DNA from: Gordonia paraffinivorans NBRC 108238
Lineage (GTDB): Bacteria > Actinomycetota > Actinomycetes > Mycobacteriales > Mycobacteriaceae
Length of the DNA stretch: 37,148 bases
Reading direction: 5' to 3'
Assembly: GCF_000344155.1 (NCBI RefSeq)
Contig: NZ_BAOQ01000032.1
Span: forward strand, 1 to 37,148
Position numbers and translations under genes: made by a program. The notes below the pieces were generated by a model that saw only the letters and a list, made by a program, of their open reading frames with translations, did no database searches and was not told the origin of the DNA. Position 1 is the stretch's first letter. Every line of letters begins with the position of its first letter. Shown here one piece after another: positions 22,197 through 30,928 of this stretch.

Positions 22197-23558
22197 TCAG
22201 ATCTCCTCGAACGTCACGCTGACGGGCACCATGTCGCGTGGCACGAGCGTGGGCCACAGGGCGATGACCTCGCGCGGCTTCACAGGTGGACCGAAGGCCG
22301 TACCGACCGGTCCAATTGTGCTGACGTGGGTGACCTCGCGGTTCACCATGGCGGCTTCCTCCCGGCTGTCCACGCGGGCGGTCACCCGCAACTCGATCTC
22401 CTCGGGGTCGCGCCGCGGGCGCCGCGCCAGCGGGCCGGCCAAGGCGTCGATGCCGACCCGGTCGAAGCGCAGCTCGCGAGGCGTTACGCCGACAATGTCC
22501 AGGCGCTTGCGGATGATCTCTTCGCAGCGGTCGGCCTTGGCCATGGTGTCCGGCCAGGGCAGGAGGACCCGCGCCTCGGCGATCCAGCCGTCGGTGTACC
22601 CGATCTGGACTTTGAGCATGTCCGGTCGCTCCCGGCCGCTCATGTCCCACAGGCGCACCCGATCCGGCCCCGTCTCCTCCAGCCGGGTCGTGGTCAGATC
22701 CGCGATGCCGTCGGGCATCCGGTAGTCGGCGGGGTTGTGCGTCTCGTAGAGCAGGTGCTCCTTGATCGTCCACTGGTTGATCAGGCCACCGGTGTCCGGC
22801 AGCTTGGAGATCTCGGCGGTGCCGTCCTGTCGGAAGTCCGCGATCGGGAAGCCCATGTTCCACGGCTCGGGAACGTTCTTCCACTGCGAGCTCATGCCAC
22901 CGCAGCAGATCCCGGCGCACTCGATCACGTGCGCCACGGTGATCGCCGCCCCGAGCAGGTTCCAGTCCGCATCCTCGAACGACCAGCCGAACTCGTGCAT
23001 CAGCGGGCCGACGTAGACCGAGCTGTCCGCGAGGCGGCCGCCGATGACGACCTCAGCACCACCGCCCAGAGCCTCGACAATCCCCTCGGACCCGATGTAG
23101 GCGTGCGCAGACACGATCCGGTCCGCGATCTCGTCGATGGACCGTTCCCCGGTCTCCATGTTGGCCAAGGTCACCCCAGCCTGGCGGAACTCCCCGATCC
23201 GGGACGTCAGGTCGTCACCGCTGATCGCGGCGACCCTTAGCTGGGTGAGATCTGCGTCCCTCGCCACGCGCAGGACTGCCTCGGCTGCGGCCTCACAGTT
23301 CGTGCCGCCGCCGTTGAGGACCATCCTGGTGCCGTTGCCGTGGGTGATGGGCAACAGCGCACGCATCCACGGCACCACGTCGGGGATGTAGCCCGTGTCG
23401 GGGTTCCTGCGCTTCGCCCGCTGCAGCAACGACATGGTCAGCTCGGCGAGGAAGTCGAAGCCGAGGTAGTCCAGCTCCCCGCGCTTGGCGAGGTCGATGG
23501 CGGGCTCGAGCAGATCTCCCCAGTAGCCGGATCCTGCTCCCATGCGCACGGTCTTCAT
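22197..23558 (-). CDS. atuA: Acyclic terpene utilisation AtuA family protein (DUF1446), 453 aa
   Basis: Homologue of AtuA, first gene of the Pseudomonas acyclic terpene (citronellol/geraniol) cluster; its reaction is still unclear. Family features: the N-terminal GAGSGYWGDLLEPAIDLAKR, VLNGGGTNCEAAAEAVLRVA, VVIGGRLADSSVYVGPLMHE and GHP-like QWTIKEHLLYETHNP. The C-terminal domain is on a separate ORF immediately downstream, whereas many homologues carry both on one chain. The ATG at 23558 overlaps the SDR stop by ATGA. It sits among carboxylase, SDR and hydratase genes as in atu clusters, which is the main reason to read the operon as isoprenoid catabolism. Confidence 0.9.
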   Translation of the reverse strand: MKTVRMGAGSGYWGDLLEPAIDLAKRGELDYLGFDFLAELTMSLLQRAKRRNPDTGYIPDVVPWMRALLPITHGNGTRMVLNGGGTNCEAAAEAVLRVARDADLTQLRVAAISGDDLTSRIGEFRQAGVTLANMETGERSIDEIADRIVSAHAYIGSEGIVEALGGGAEVVIGGRLADSSVYVGPLMHEFGWSFEDADWNLLGAAITVAHVIECAGICCGGMSSQWKNVPEPWNMGFPIADFRQDGTAEISKLPDTGGLINQWTIKEHLLYETHNPADYRMPDGIADLTTTRLEETGPDRVRLWDMSGRERPDMLKVQIGYTDGWIAEARVLLPWPDTMAKADRCEEIIRKRLDIVGVTPRELRFDRVGIDALAGPLARRPRRDPEEIELRVTARVDSREEAAMVNREVTHVSTIGPVGTAFGPPVKPREVIALWPTLVPRDMVPVSVTFEEI

Positions 23559-24394
23559 GAGTTGACCCTTCCCATGTGGTGGTTGCGGGTGGCGTCGTTG
23601 ATGGCGTCGAGCTCGCCAAGGTTCGCTGTGAGGCCGCCGTCGACGACGATCACGTGCCCGGTGACGTACCGCGCCGCAGGCGAGACCAGGTAGTCAACGG
23701 CCCCTGCCATGTCGTCCACGGTGCCGAAGTCCTTGATCCCGGACTGGGCGATGAAACGTTCGCGGAGGAACTCGTACTGCGAGCCGCCGTAGATGCGGGA
23801 GGAGTCGGTCTCGAAACCACCCGGACGCACGCCGTTGACCGTGATGCCTCGGGGACCGAGCTCGAGCGCGAAGGCGCGCACCAGGCTCTCCACGGCAGCC
23901 TTGGCAGCACCCAGCAGACCGTGGCCGGGCATGTAGTGGCTGCTGTCGACACCGCTGATGGCGACCACCCGTCCTGGTCGTCCCTCCATGAGCGGCACTG
24001 CCTGCTGGACGCAGCGGACGAAGCCGTTGACGCTCAGCCGGAGAGTTCGTTGCACGTTGGTGTCGTTGAGCTCCAGCAGGGGCTTGAACGCCGTTGCCGC
24101 CGCGTTGTTGACCAGGACGTCGAGCCGGCCGAACTGGGCCTGCACGCCCGCGAACATCGCGTCGATCTCATCGGTGCTCTCAAGGTCGGCCTGGATCGCG
24201 ATGGCGCGAGCGCCCAGCTGCTCCAGGCTGTGCACGGATTCCTGGGCCAAGTCGGCGTTGCGCCGGTAGTTCACCACGATGTCGTGACCCGACCGCGCGA
24301 GGTGCTCGGCGATCGCTCGGCCCAGTCCTCTCGATGAGCCGGTAATCAGAGCGACCTTTCGACCGTCCTGGCCGGTCACGTCTGGTTGGGGCAT
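23555..24394 (-). CDS. SDR oxidoreductase with atypical active site, 279 aa
   Basis: Rossmann-fold short-chain dehydrogenase: TGSSRGLG (18-25), an NYRRN segment suggesting NADP(H), and VNNAAA in place of NNAG. Before K165 the normal Tyr of YxxxK is Leu161 (GLLGAAKAA). A Tyr occurs only at position 154, eleven residues before the Lys, and His158 lies seven before, recalling the shifted site of FabL-type enoyl reductases. The ATG at 24394 was chosen for a perfect AGGAGG five bases upstream; an ATG at 24448 would overlap the carboxylase stop by ATGA and add 18 residues. It occupies the position of AtuB/AtuG in an atu-like cluster. Reductase or dehydrogenase direction is open. Confidence 0.85.
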   Translation of the reverse strand: MPQPDVTGQDGRKVALITGSSRGLGRAIAEHLARSGHDIVVNYRRNADLAQESVHSLEQLGARAIAIQADLESTDEIDAMFAGVQAQFGRLDVLVNNAAATAFKPLLELNDTNVQRTLRLSVNGFVRCVQQAVPLMEGRPGRVVAISGVDSSHYMPGHGLLGAAKAAVESLVRAFALELGPRGITVNGVRPGGFETDSSRIYGGSQYEFLRERFIAQSGIKDFGTVDDMAGAVDYLVSPAARYVTGHVIVVDGGLTANLGELDAINDATRNHHMGRVNS

Positions 24395-24444
24395 GTCTTC
24401 CTCCTGGGAGTTCTCATCAGTCTTGATACCGCGAGTGCGGGTGG

Positions 24445-26469
24445 TCATGCTGGTGTCGCGTCGGCGTCGTCGTCGGCGTCGTCGGCGAGCACGACCAAGA
24501 CCGCGCCCGCCTCCACCTGGTCGCCGCTGACGACCAGCACCTCGGCGACGGTCCCGTCAGTGGGGCTGGTCACGGTGTGCTCCATCTTCATGGCCTCGAG
24601 CACGACCAGACGGTCTCCGGTCGAGACGACGCAGCCCTGGCTGACCAGCACGTCGAGGACCACGCCGGGCATCGGTGCCGTCGCGGACCCGGCATGCCCC
24701 CCAGCATCGGGTGCCGGGAAGCGCGAGAGCTCGCCGAGCGTGGTCATGCCGTCCGCGTCGTGGACGTGGACCACGTCGTCCACCGCAAGCACCGTGTAGG
24801 TCCGCCGGATCCCCGCGACCTCCAGGTCGACGACGTCAGCTGACAGGTGGAGGGCGACCGCGTCGACCCGTTCACCGTCAACCTCGGCCGTCACCTCGCG
24901 ACCGGCGACGGAGAACCCGATGTTCACGGTGGTGTCCTGCACGGCGTACTGCACGCGCTCGAGAGCGCGGTCATGGGAGCGCATAGGGGGGTTGTTGCGC
25001 CATCCCGCCGGCACCGCAGGCAGCACCGAGTGCTCCTCGGGGGCGCACGCGTAACCGCTGAGGGCCGCCACGAGGGCGTGCAGCCGCAGCCGCTCGTCCA
25101 CCGCTCGAGCGGCCAGCAGATCGGGGTGGTCGTCGAGGAAGGAGGTCGGCGTCGTGCCAGCCAGGAACCGGGGGTGCTCCAGCACGTCGACCAGCAGCTG
25201 CCGGTTGGTCACCACGCCGTCGACGTGCATCAGCCGTAGGGACTTGGCCAGCACGCCGGCTGCCGTCGTGCGGTCAACCGCGTGCGCGATGACCTTCGCC
25301 AACATCGAGTCGTAGTACGTGCTGACCACGGACCCGGCTCGGACGCCAGCATCGACGCGGAGGCCCGGCGTCGACTCGAAGGAGAAGTCGTGGATCCGGC
25401 CTGCCGTCGGCAGGAAACCGTTGGCGGGGTCCTCGGCGTACAGGCGGACTTCGATGGCGTGCCCGCTCATCGTCGGGGACAGCGCCTCCTCCGGCAGAGG
25501 GAGGCCCTGAGCCACCTCCAGTTGAAGGCGCACGAGATCGAGACCGGTGACGGCCTCGGTCACCGGGTGCTCGACCTGCAGCCTGGTGTTCATCTCCAAG
25601 AAGTAGAAGGACCCGTCCTCGGCCAGCACGAACTCCACGGTGCCGGCGCCCCGGTAGTCCGCGGCCCGGGCCGTGGTGACGGCGGCCTCGCTCAGTTGCT
25701 TGCGCAAGGTGTCGTTCACAGCTGGAGAGGGACACTCCTCGACAATTTTCTGGTGTCGACGCTGGATCGAGCACTCCCGCTCAAACAGCGCCACCACCTG
25801 GTCGTGGTCGTCGGCGAAGACCTGGATCTCGATATGCCGCGGCGCTTCCAGGTAGCGCTCTAGGAAAACCGTCTCGTCACCGAAGGCGGACTGAGCCTCG
25901 CGGCGGGCCGCCGCGACCGCATCCGAGGTCTGCTCGAGGTCGCGCACGATGCGCATGCCTCGACCACCACCGCCAGCGGAGGCCTTGACCAAGAGCGGGA
26001 AGCCAATGTCTGTGGCAGCCTTGCGAAGCTCCCCCGCGGCGAGGTGGGTGACCTCAATCGCGGGCAGGACGGGTACGCCCAACTCCTGCATCCGGGTCTT
26101 GCTCCTGAGCTTGTCACCCATCAGCTCCATCGCCTCGGGCGGGGGACCGATGAACACCAGGCCCGCGTCGAGCGTGGCCCGCGCGAAGTCGGCGTTCTCG
26201 GAGAGGAAGCCGTATCCCGGGTGGATCGCCTCTGCCCCCGTGCGCCGAGCCGCCTCGATGATCAGGTCGGCGCGCAGGTAGGTGTCGGTGGCCGTGACAC
26301 CCGGCAGCCGCACCGCTAGGTCGGCTTCGGTGACGAAAGGTTCATCCTCGTCGGCATCGGAGAAGACCGCCACCGTGCGCAGGCCTGCCTCGCGGCAGGA
26401 GCGCATCACCCGTCGGGCGATCTCGCCCCGGTTGGCGACGAGTACGGACCTGAACTTTTGCGTCATCAT
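24445..26469 (-). CDS. Acyl-CoA carboxylase alpha subunit (biotin carboxylase + BCCP), 674 aa
   Basis: ATP-dependent biotin carboxylase fused to a biotin carrier. Domains in order: biotin carboxylase N-domain (about 6-115, VLVANRGEIA), ATP-grasp (115-330; KASAGGGGRGM at 162-172 and EMNTRLQVEHPVTE at 292-305), C-domain to about 450, a linker domain, and biotinyl domain with EAMKMEH (biotin Lys K628). An acidic tail (DDADDDAD) follows. This arrangement matches MCC and geranyl-CoA carboxylase (AtuF/LiuD type) alpha subunits. It pairs with the carboxyltransferase five bases upstream. ATGATG start at 26469 with AAGG upstream. Confidence 0.92.
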   Translation of the reverse strand: MMTQKFRSVLVANRGEIARRVMRSCREAGLRTVAVFSDADEDEPFVTEADLAVRLPGVTATDTYLRADLIIEAARRTGAEAIHPGYGFLSENADFARATLDAGLVFIGPPPEAMELMGDKLRSKTRMQELGVPVLPAIEVTHLAAGELRKAATDIGFPLLVKASAGGGGRGMRIVRDLEQTSDAVAAARREAQSAFGDETVFLERYLEAPRHIEIQVFADDHDQVVALFERECSIQRRHQKIVEECPSPAVNDTLRKQLSEAAVTTARAADYRGAGTVEFVLAEDGSFYFLEMNTRLQVEHPVTEAVTGLDLVRLQLEVAQGLPLPEEALSPTMSGHAIEVRLYAEDPANGFLPTAGRIHDFSFESTPGLRVDAGVRAGSVVSTYYDSMLAKVIAHAVDRTTAAGVLAKSLRLMHVDGVVTNRQLLVDVLEHPRFLAGTTPTSFLDDHPDLLAARAVDERLRLHALVAALSGYACAPEEHSVLPAVPAGWRNNPPMRSHDRALERVQYAVQDTTVNIGFSVAGREVTAEVDGERVDAVALHLSADVVDLEVAGIRRTYTVLAVDDVVHVHDADGMTTLGELSRFPAPDAGGHAGSATAPMPGVVLDVLVSQGCVVSTGDRLVVLEAMKMEHTVTSPTDGTVAEVLVVSGDQVEAGAVLVVLADDADDDADATPA

Positions 26470-26474
26470 CTGCC

Positions 26475-28073
26475 TTACATCCTGAAGACACCGAAGCCGC
26501 GGGTGCCCTTGATCTGGTTGGAATGGGCGGCGGAGAGCGCGATCCCCAGCACCGTCCGGGTGTCCCGTGGGTCGATCACGCCGTCGTCGTAGACACGCCC
26601 GCTCATGAAGAAGCTGTCGGATTCGCGCTCGATCTGCTGCTCCACCGAGGCCCGCCGCTCCGCATCCGCCGACTCGTCGAACTCCCGACCGGATGCGGCC
26701 GCGGCTTGCTGGGCGACGATGGACAGGACGCCGGCAAGCTGTTGAGGTCCCATCACCGCGGTCTTGGAGTTCGGCCAGGAGAACACGAAGCGGGGCTCGT
26801 AGGCCCGTCCGGACATGGCGTAGTTGCCGGCCCCGTAGGAAGCGCCCATCAGTAGCGTGATGTGCGGGACGCTGCTGTTCGCTACAGCGTTGATCATCTT
26901 GGCGCCGTCTTTGATCATCCCAGCCTGTTCATAGACCTTACCGACGATGAAGCCGGTCGTGTTCTGCAAGAACAGCAGCGGCACGTCGACCTGGTTGGCG
27001 AGGAGGATGAATTCCGCAGCCTTCTCGGCCTCCTCCGGGAAGATGACGCCGTTGGCGTTGGCCAAGATACCCACGGGGTAGCCGTGCAGGTGCCCCCAGC
27101 CCGTGACGAGGCTAGTGCCGTAGGTCGGCTTGTACTCGTCGAAGCGGGAGTCGTCGAGGACGTGGGCGAGCACGTCGTGGGGTCGGAACGGGACCCGGAG
27201 GTCGCTCGAGACGACACCCAGAATATCCTCCGGGTCGCACCGAGGCGGACGTGCCGGCTGCGTGGGGCCCGGACCTAACTTGCGCCAGTTGATGTCGGCC
27301 ATCACCTGCCGCCCCAGACGGATCGCGTCGCGTTCGTCGACGGCGAGATAGTCCGAGAGGCCCGAGGTCCGGGAGTGCATCTCCGCGCCGCCCAACTCCT
27401 CGTCCGTCGACACCTCACCGGTCGCCATCCGCACCAGCGGCGGGCCGCCCAGGAACACCTTGGCCCGCTCCTTGACCATGATCGAGTAGTCGCACATGCC
27501 CGGGACATACGCGCCACCGGCGGTGGAGTTGCCGAAGACGATGGCTACGGTCGGGACACCGGCAGCCGACAGGCGCGTCAGGTCGCGGAAGAGTGCTCCA
27601 CCCGGCACGAAGGCCTCGACCTGGGTGGGCAGGTCGGCGCCGCCGGACTCCACCAGATTGATCACCGGCAGCCGGTTGTGCCGGGCGATCTCGAGGGCAC
27701 GGATGATCTTCTTCCACGTGAACGGGTTCGATGCCCCGCCACGCACGGTCGGGTCGTTCCCGACGATCACGCACTCAACGCCCGAGACGACCCCAATCCC
27801 GGTGACGACGCTGGCGCCGACGGTGAACTCGCTCCCCCAGCCCGCCAGTGCGGAGAGCTCGAGGAACGGCGAGCCACGGTCCAGAAGGAGATCGATTCGC
27901 TCCCGCACCGGCATCTTGTCGCGGGAACGGTGTCGTTCGACATACTTGTCGCCACCGCCGGCACGCGCTGCGGCCAATTGCTCATCCAGCAGTGCGATCC
28001 GTTGCAGCAGGCTGGACCTGTTCCGCGCGAACGCCTCGGAACTCTTGTCCACCTGAGGGGTAAGCACTGGCAT
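26475..28073 (-). CDS. Acyl-CoA carboxylase beta subunit (carboxyltransferase), 532 aa
   Basis: Crotonase-like carboxyltransferase transferring CO2 from biotin to an acyl-CoA. Motifs typical of methylcrotonyl-/geranyl-CoA carboxylase beta: GNDPTVRGGASNPFT, VESGGADLPTQ, FGNSTAGGAYVPGMCDY, NTTGFIVGKVYEQAG and GASYGAGNYAMSGRAYEPRF. The normal MCC motif VMGGEQA reads VMGPQQLAGV here, so it is a distinct subgroup. With the alpha subunit it should carboxylate the gamma (methyl) carbon of a 3-methyl-2-enoyl-CoA. Geranyl-like versus methylcrotonyl specificity cannot be decided by eye. It starts four bases from the ligase stop. Confidence 0.9.
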   Translation of the reverse strand: MPVLTPQVDKSSEAFARNRSSLLQRIALLDEQLAAARAGGGDKYVERHRSRDKMPVRERIDLLLDRGSPFLELSALAGWGSEFTVGASVVTGIGVVSGVECVIVGNDPTVRGGASNPFTWKKIIRALEIARHNRLPVINLVESGGADLPTQVEAFVPGGALFRDLTRLSAAGVPTVAIVFGNSTAGGAYVPGMCDYSIMVKERAKVFLGGPPLVRMATGEVSTDEELGGAEMHSRTSGLSDYLAVDERDAIRLGRQVMADINWRKLGPGPTQPARPPRCDPEDILGVVSSDLRVPFRPHDVLAHVLDDSRFDEYKPTYGTSLVTGWGHLHGYPVGILANANGVIFPEEAEKAAEFILLANQVDVPLLFLQNTTGFIVGKVYEQAGMIKDGAKMINAVANSSVPHITLLMGASYGAGNYAMSGRAYEPRFVFSWPNSKTAVMGPQQLAGVLSIVAQQAAAASGREFDESADAERRASVEQQIERESDSFFMSGRVYDDGVIDPRDTRTVLGIALSAAHSNQIKGTRGFGVFRM

Positions 28074-28076
28074 CAG

Positions 28077-29747
28077 CTATCCCAACTTTCGGGTGTCGTA
28101 GCGGTCGCGCAACGACCGCTTGAGGATCTTTCCGCTCGGACCCTTGGGAAGCTCCTCGACGATCTCCAGCGCCTCGGGGATCTTGTACCGGGCGACTCCC
28201 TGGTCACGCATGAACTGCTGGAGTTCCTCCAAGGACAGCGTGGCGCCGGTCTTCAGCGAGGCCACCGCGCACACCTCTTGACCGCGCTCCGGGTGGGAGA
28301 GCCCGATGACCGAGACCTCGTAGACGCTGGGGTGCCGCTGGATGATCAGCTCCACCTCTGCCGGGCTAATGTTCTGCCCGCCGCGGATGATCATGTCCTT
28401 GAGCCGTCCGACGTACCGCAGGCTCCGGTCGGCGCCGATGGTCACGAGGTCGCCGGTGCAAAAGAGCCCGTCGGTGGTGAAGGACCGTTCGTTGATCACG
28501 TCGGCGTCCAAGTAACCGGCGAACACTGACGGTCCGCGGACCGCCAACTCGCCCGGCTGACCCGGGGCCGCGTCCTTACCGGTCTCTGGGTCGAGCGCCC
28601 GGAACTGGGTCATCGGTAGGAACTCCTCGAGCTGGTCGACCCTGAACAGGTCCTTGCGCTCCTCCAGGGGCTGACCGGGCAGGGTGAAGAAGAACCATCC
28701 CTCGGTGGCTCCGAACTCGTTGATAACCGTGATGCCGCGTTCGTCCAGCATCTCGATGATCGTGTGCGGGGGGGCCTCACCGCCACAGCCGACCACGTTG
28801 AGGGAAGAGATGTCGTACTTCTCGTCGAGCTCGGGGTGACTCAGCATCGCGAAGTAGATCGCGGGGACGGCGATTATGTAATTGACTCGCTCGGCCGTGA
28901 TCTGCTGCAGGAAGACGTCAACGTCGAAAGGCTCGTGGGTGACGAACTTGCCGCCCGCCATGATCCACGGGTACATCTCGACACCCAGACCGCCCATGTT
29001 GGCGTAGGGGAAGGGACCGGAGAAGACCGAGTCGGCCCCGTGTCCCGAGGCACGCAGAATCGCACGAACCGTGACCATCCAGGAGTTGGGCGTACGGGGC
29101 ACGACCTTCGGCTTGCTCTCCGTCCCGGTCGTCAGACAAAGTGTGAGCGCCTCATCGGCCGACACCTCAAGCGCGTCCAGCACCGCTGTGTCGCTCGGGT
29201 TCCCGTGGAGCATGGGCTCGAGCGCGAAGTCGGCCTCGGCCCGATCCTCGGCGCCGAGGGCGACGACGGTTTTCAGCAACGAGCCCTCGGCGTCTTTGGC
29301 GCCGTGGACCATGGCGAGGAAGTCCTCGCCCCTGAACTCACCCATGCAGATGGCCGCAGTGGCCTTCGTCTTGGTGATGGCATAGGTGATCTCCGAGGAA
29401 CGCTGCCGCATCGGCGCAAAGGTGCCCACGGCGCCGATTCGGTCCAGGGCGAGGTGGGCGAGCACGAACTCCACGCTGTTGGGCAGTTGGACGAAGACCA
29501 CGTCACCCTGCTCCACGCCCGCGTCGAGAAGGCCCAGCGCGAGCGCGTCTACGTGGCGCTTGACCTCAGCCCACGACAGTCGCATCGGCGCACGGCCCAT
29601 GAGTTGCTGCTTGTCCGGTTGGTCGACGATCGCTTCCCGGTCGCCACGGTTCGCGGCGTGCTCCGCGACGTAGGAACTCCAGGTGCGGTCCTGCCACACC
29701 CCTGCCTCGTGGTACCGCGCGGTCAGCGCATCCGCGTACGGCCTCAT
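28077..29747 (-). CDS. Acyl-CoA ligase (AMP-dependent), 556 aa
   Basis: ANL-family ligase forming the pathway's acyl-CoA. The P-loop is TTGTESKPK (206-214), A5 is FGATEGW, A7-A8 is FCTGDLVTIG ... YVGRLKDMIIRGGQNISPAE, and PSGKILKR holds the adenylation lysine K540. This style resembles cyclohexanecarboxylate- and dihydroxybenzoate-type ligases. The ATG at 29747 was chosen for AGGGGAG five bases upstream; the open frame upstream overlaps the dehydrogenase gene. As second gene of the operon it is the likely AtuH-like activator of the starting acid. Confidence 0.9.
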   Translation of the reverse strand: MRPYADALTARYHEAGVWQDRTWSSYVAEHAANRGDREAIVDQPDKQQLMGRAPMRLSWAEVKRHVDALALGLLDAGVEQGDVVFVQLPNSVEFVLAHLALDRIGAVGTFAPMRQRSSEITYAITKTKATAAICMGEFRGEDFLAMVHGAKDAEGSLLKTVVALGAEDRAEADFALEPMLHGNPSDTAVLDALEVSADEALTLCLTTGTESKPKVVPRTPNSWMVTVRAILRASGHGADSVFSGPFPYANMGGLGVEMYPWIMAGGKFVTHEPFDVDVFLQQITAERVNYIIAVPAIYFAMLSHPELDEKYDISSLNVVGCGGEAPPHTIIEMLDERGITVINEFGATEGWFFFTLPGQPLEERKDLFRVDQLEEFLPMTQFRALDPETGKDAAPGQPGELAVRGPSVFAGYLDADVINERSFTTDGLFCTGDLVTIGADRSLRYVGRLKDMIIRGGQNISPAEVELIIQRHPSVYEVSVIGLSHPERGQEVCAVASLKTGATLSLEELQQFMRDQGVARYKIPEALEIVEELPKGPSGKILKRSLRDRYDTRKLG

Positions 29748-29770
29748 CTGGGCTCCCCTTTCGGACTGTC

Positions 29771-30928
29771 TCAGTAGCTGCGTGGCAGCCCAAGCGAATG
29801 CTGGGCGATGAAGTTGAGCACCATCTCGCGAGAGACGGGCGCGATCTTGAGAACACGAGCGAAGCCCCATGCATCAGCAAGCCCGTACTCGGTCGCCATG
29901 CCGTTGCCGCCGTGGGTCTGGATGGCCCGATCCAGTGCCTCGATCGCAGCGTCGGCGGCCGCGAACTTGGCAATGTTCGACGCCTCACCGGCGGGGTGCT
30001 GGTGGTCGTAGAGCCAGGCCGCCTGGCGGGTCATCAGTCGGGCCAGCTCAACGTGCATGTGAGCCTCAGCCAGCGGGTGGCTGATGCCCTGGTGGGCGCC
30101 AATCGGGGTGCCACCCCAGACCGAACGCTCGCGGGCGTAGCGCGCGCCCCGCTCAAGAGCGAACCGCCCGATACCGTTGGATGTGGCGGCGCTCATGATC
30201 CGTTCGGGGTTGAGACCGAAGAAGATCTGGCGCAGGCCGTTGTCCACCTCGCCCAGCAGGGCGTCCTCGCCGAGGCGGAGGTCGTCGAAGTACAAGGTGA
30301 ACTGCTTCTCGGGGGCCACCACCTCGACAGGGATGACCGTCATGCTCAGCCCCGGGCTGTCCGTGGGGACGATGAACAGCGAGAGCCTCGCGCGGCCGCT
30401 GGAGTCGTCCATCGAGGTCCTCACCACCACGAGCACCGCATCAGCCTCGTCGACCCCCGAGCAGTAGTACTTCTTCCCGTTCAGCACCCACTCGTCCCCG
30501 TCGCGCCGGGCGGCGGTGGAGATCAGATGGCTGTTCGACCCGGCGTCGGGCTCGGTGATCGCAAAGGCCATTTTGATGTCGCCGGTGGCCAAGCCCGGCA
30601 GCCAGCGCTCCTTCTGGTCGGCCGAACCGAATCGAGCGATCACCGATCCGCAGATAGCCGGCGACACGATCATCATCAACAGCGGCGACCCCAGGGCCGC
30701 CAGCTCCTCGGCCACGATCGCGAGCTCCTCGATGCCCATCCCGCCGCCGCCGTACTCCTCGGGCAGGTTGACACCGATAAAGCCGGCTTCGCCGATCGCC
30801 TTCCACAACTCGTCAACCTTCCGCCCGTTGCGGGCGCGATCGACGTACCACGCGTGATCGTAGGGCCCGGCAATGGCCCTGACTGACTCACGGATCGAGT
30901 TCTGCTCGTCCGATTCCAGTAGCGACAC
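29771..30928 (-). CDS. Acyl-CoA dehydrogenase, first gene of operon, 385 aa
   Basis: FAD-dependent acyl-CoA dehydrogenase with FAITEPDAGSNSHLISTAA and the helix pair RERSVWGGTPIGAHQG. At the C-terminus the usual catalytic Glu of YEGT-type motifs is replaced (KIAPVSREMVLNFIAQ), so the base may lie elsewhere, as in isovaleryl-type enzymes, or the enzyme may act on unusual substrates. GTG start at 30928 with AAGGGG six bases upstream. It is the analogue of AtuD (citronellyl-CoA dehydrogenase) by order. The upstream region contains the candidate operon promoter. Confidence 0.9.
   Translation of the reverse strand: MSLLESDEQNSIRESVRAIAGPYDHAWYVDRARNGRKVDELWKAIGEAGFIGVNLPEEYGGGGMGIEELAIVAEELAALGSPLLMMIVSPAICGSVIARFGSADQKERWLPGLATGDIKMAFAITEPDAGSNSHLISTAARRDGDEWVLNGKKYYCSGVDEADAVLVVVRTSMDDSSGRARLSLFIVPTDSPGLSMTVIPVEVVAPEKQFTLYFDDLRLGEDALLGEVDNGLRQIFFGLNPERIMSAATSNGIGRFALERGARYARERSVWGGTPIGAHQGISHPLAEAHMHVELARLMTRQAAWLYDHQHPAGEASNIAKFAAADAAIEALDRAIQTHGGNGMATEYGLADAWGFARVLKIAPVSREMVLNFIAQHSLGLPRSY

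Noticed and set aside
22176..23240. 354-aa plus-strand frame opposite AtuA
   Set aside because: His/Arg/Asp-rich antisense artefact; AtuA on the other strand is unambiguous.
24395..24448. Longer start (24448) for the SDR
   Set aside because: It overlaps the carboxylase stop by ATGA, but the ATG at 24394 has a perfect AGGAGG and the extra 18 residues are not SDR-like; still possible.
27375..28529. 384-aa plus-strand frame opposite carboxyltransferase and ligase
   Set aside because: Spans two real genes in antisense and has shadow composition.
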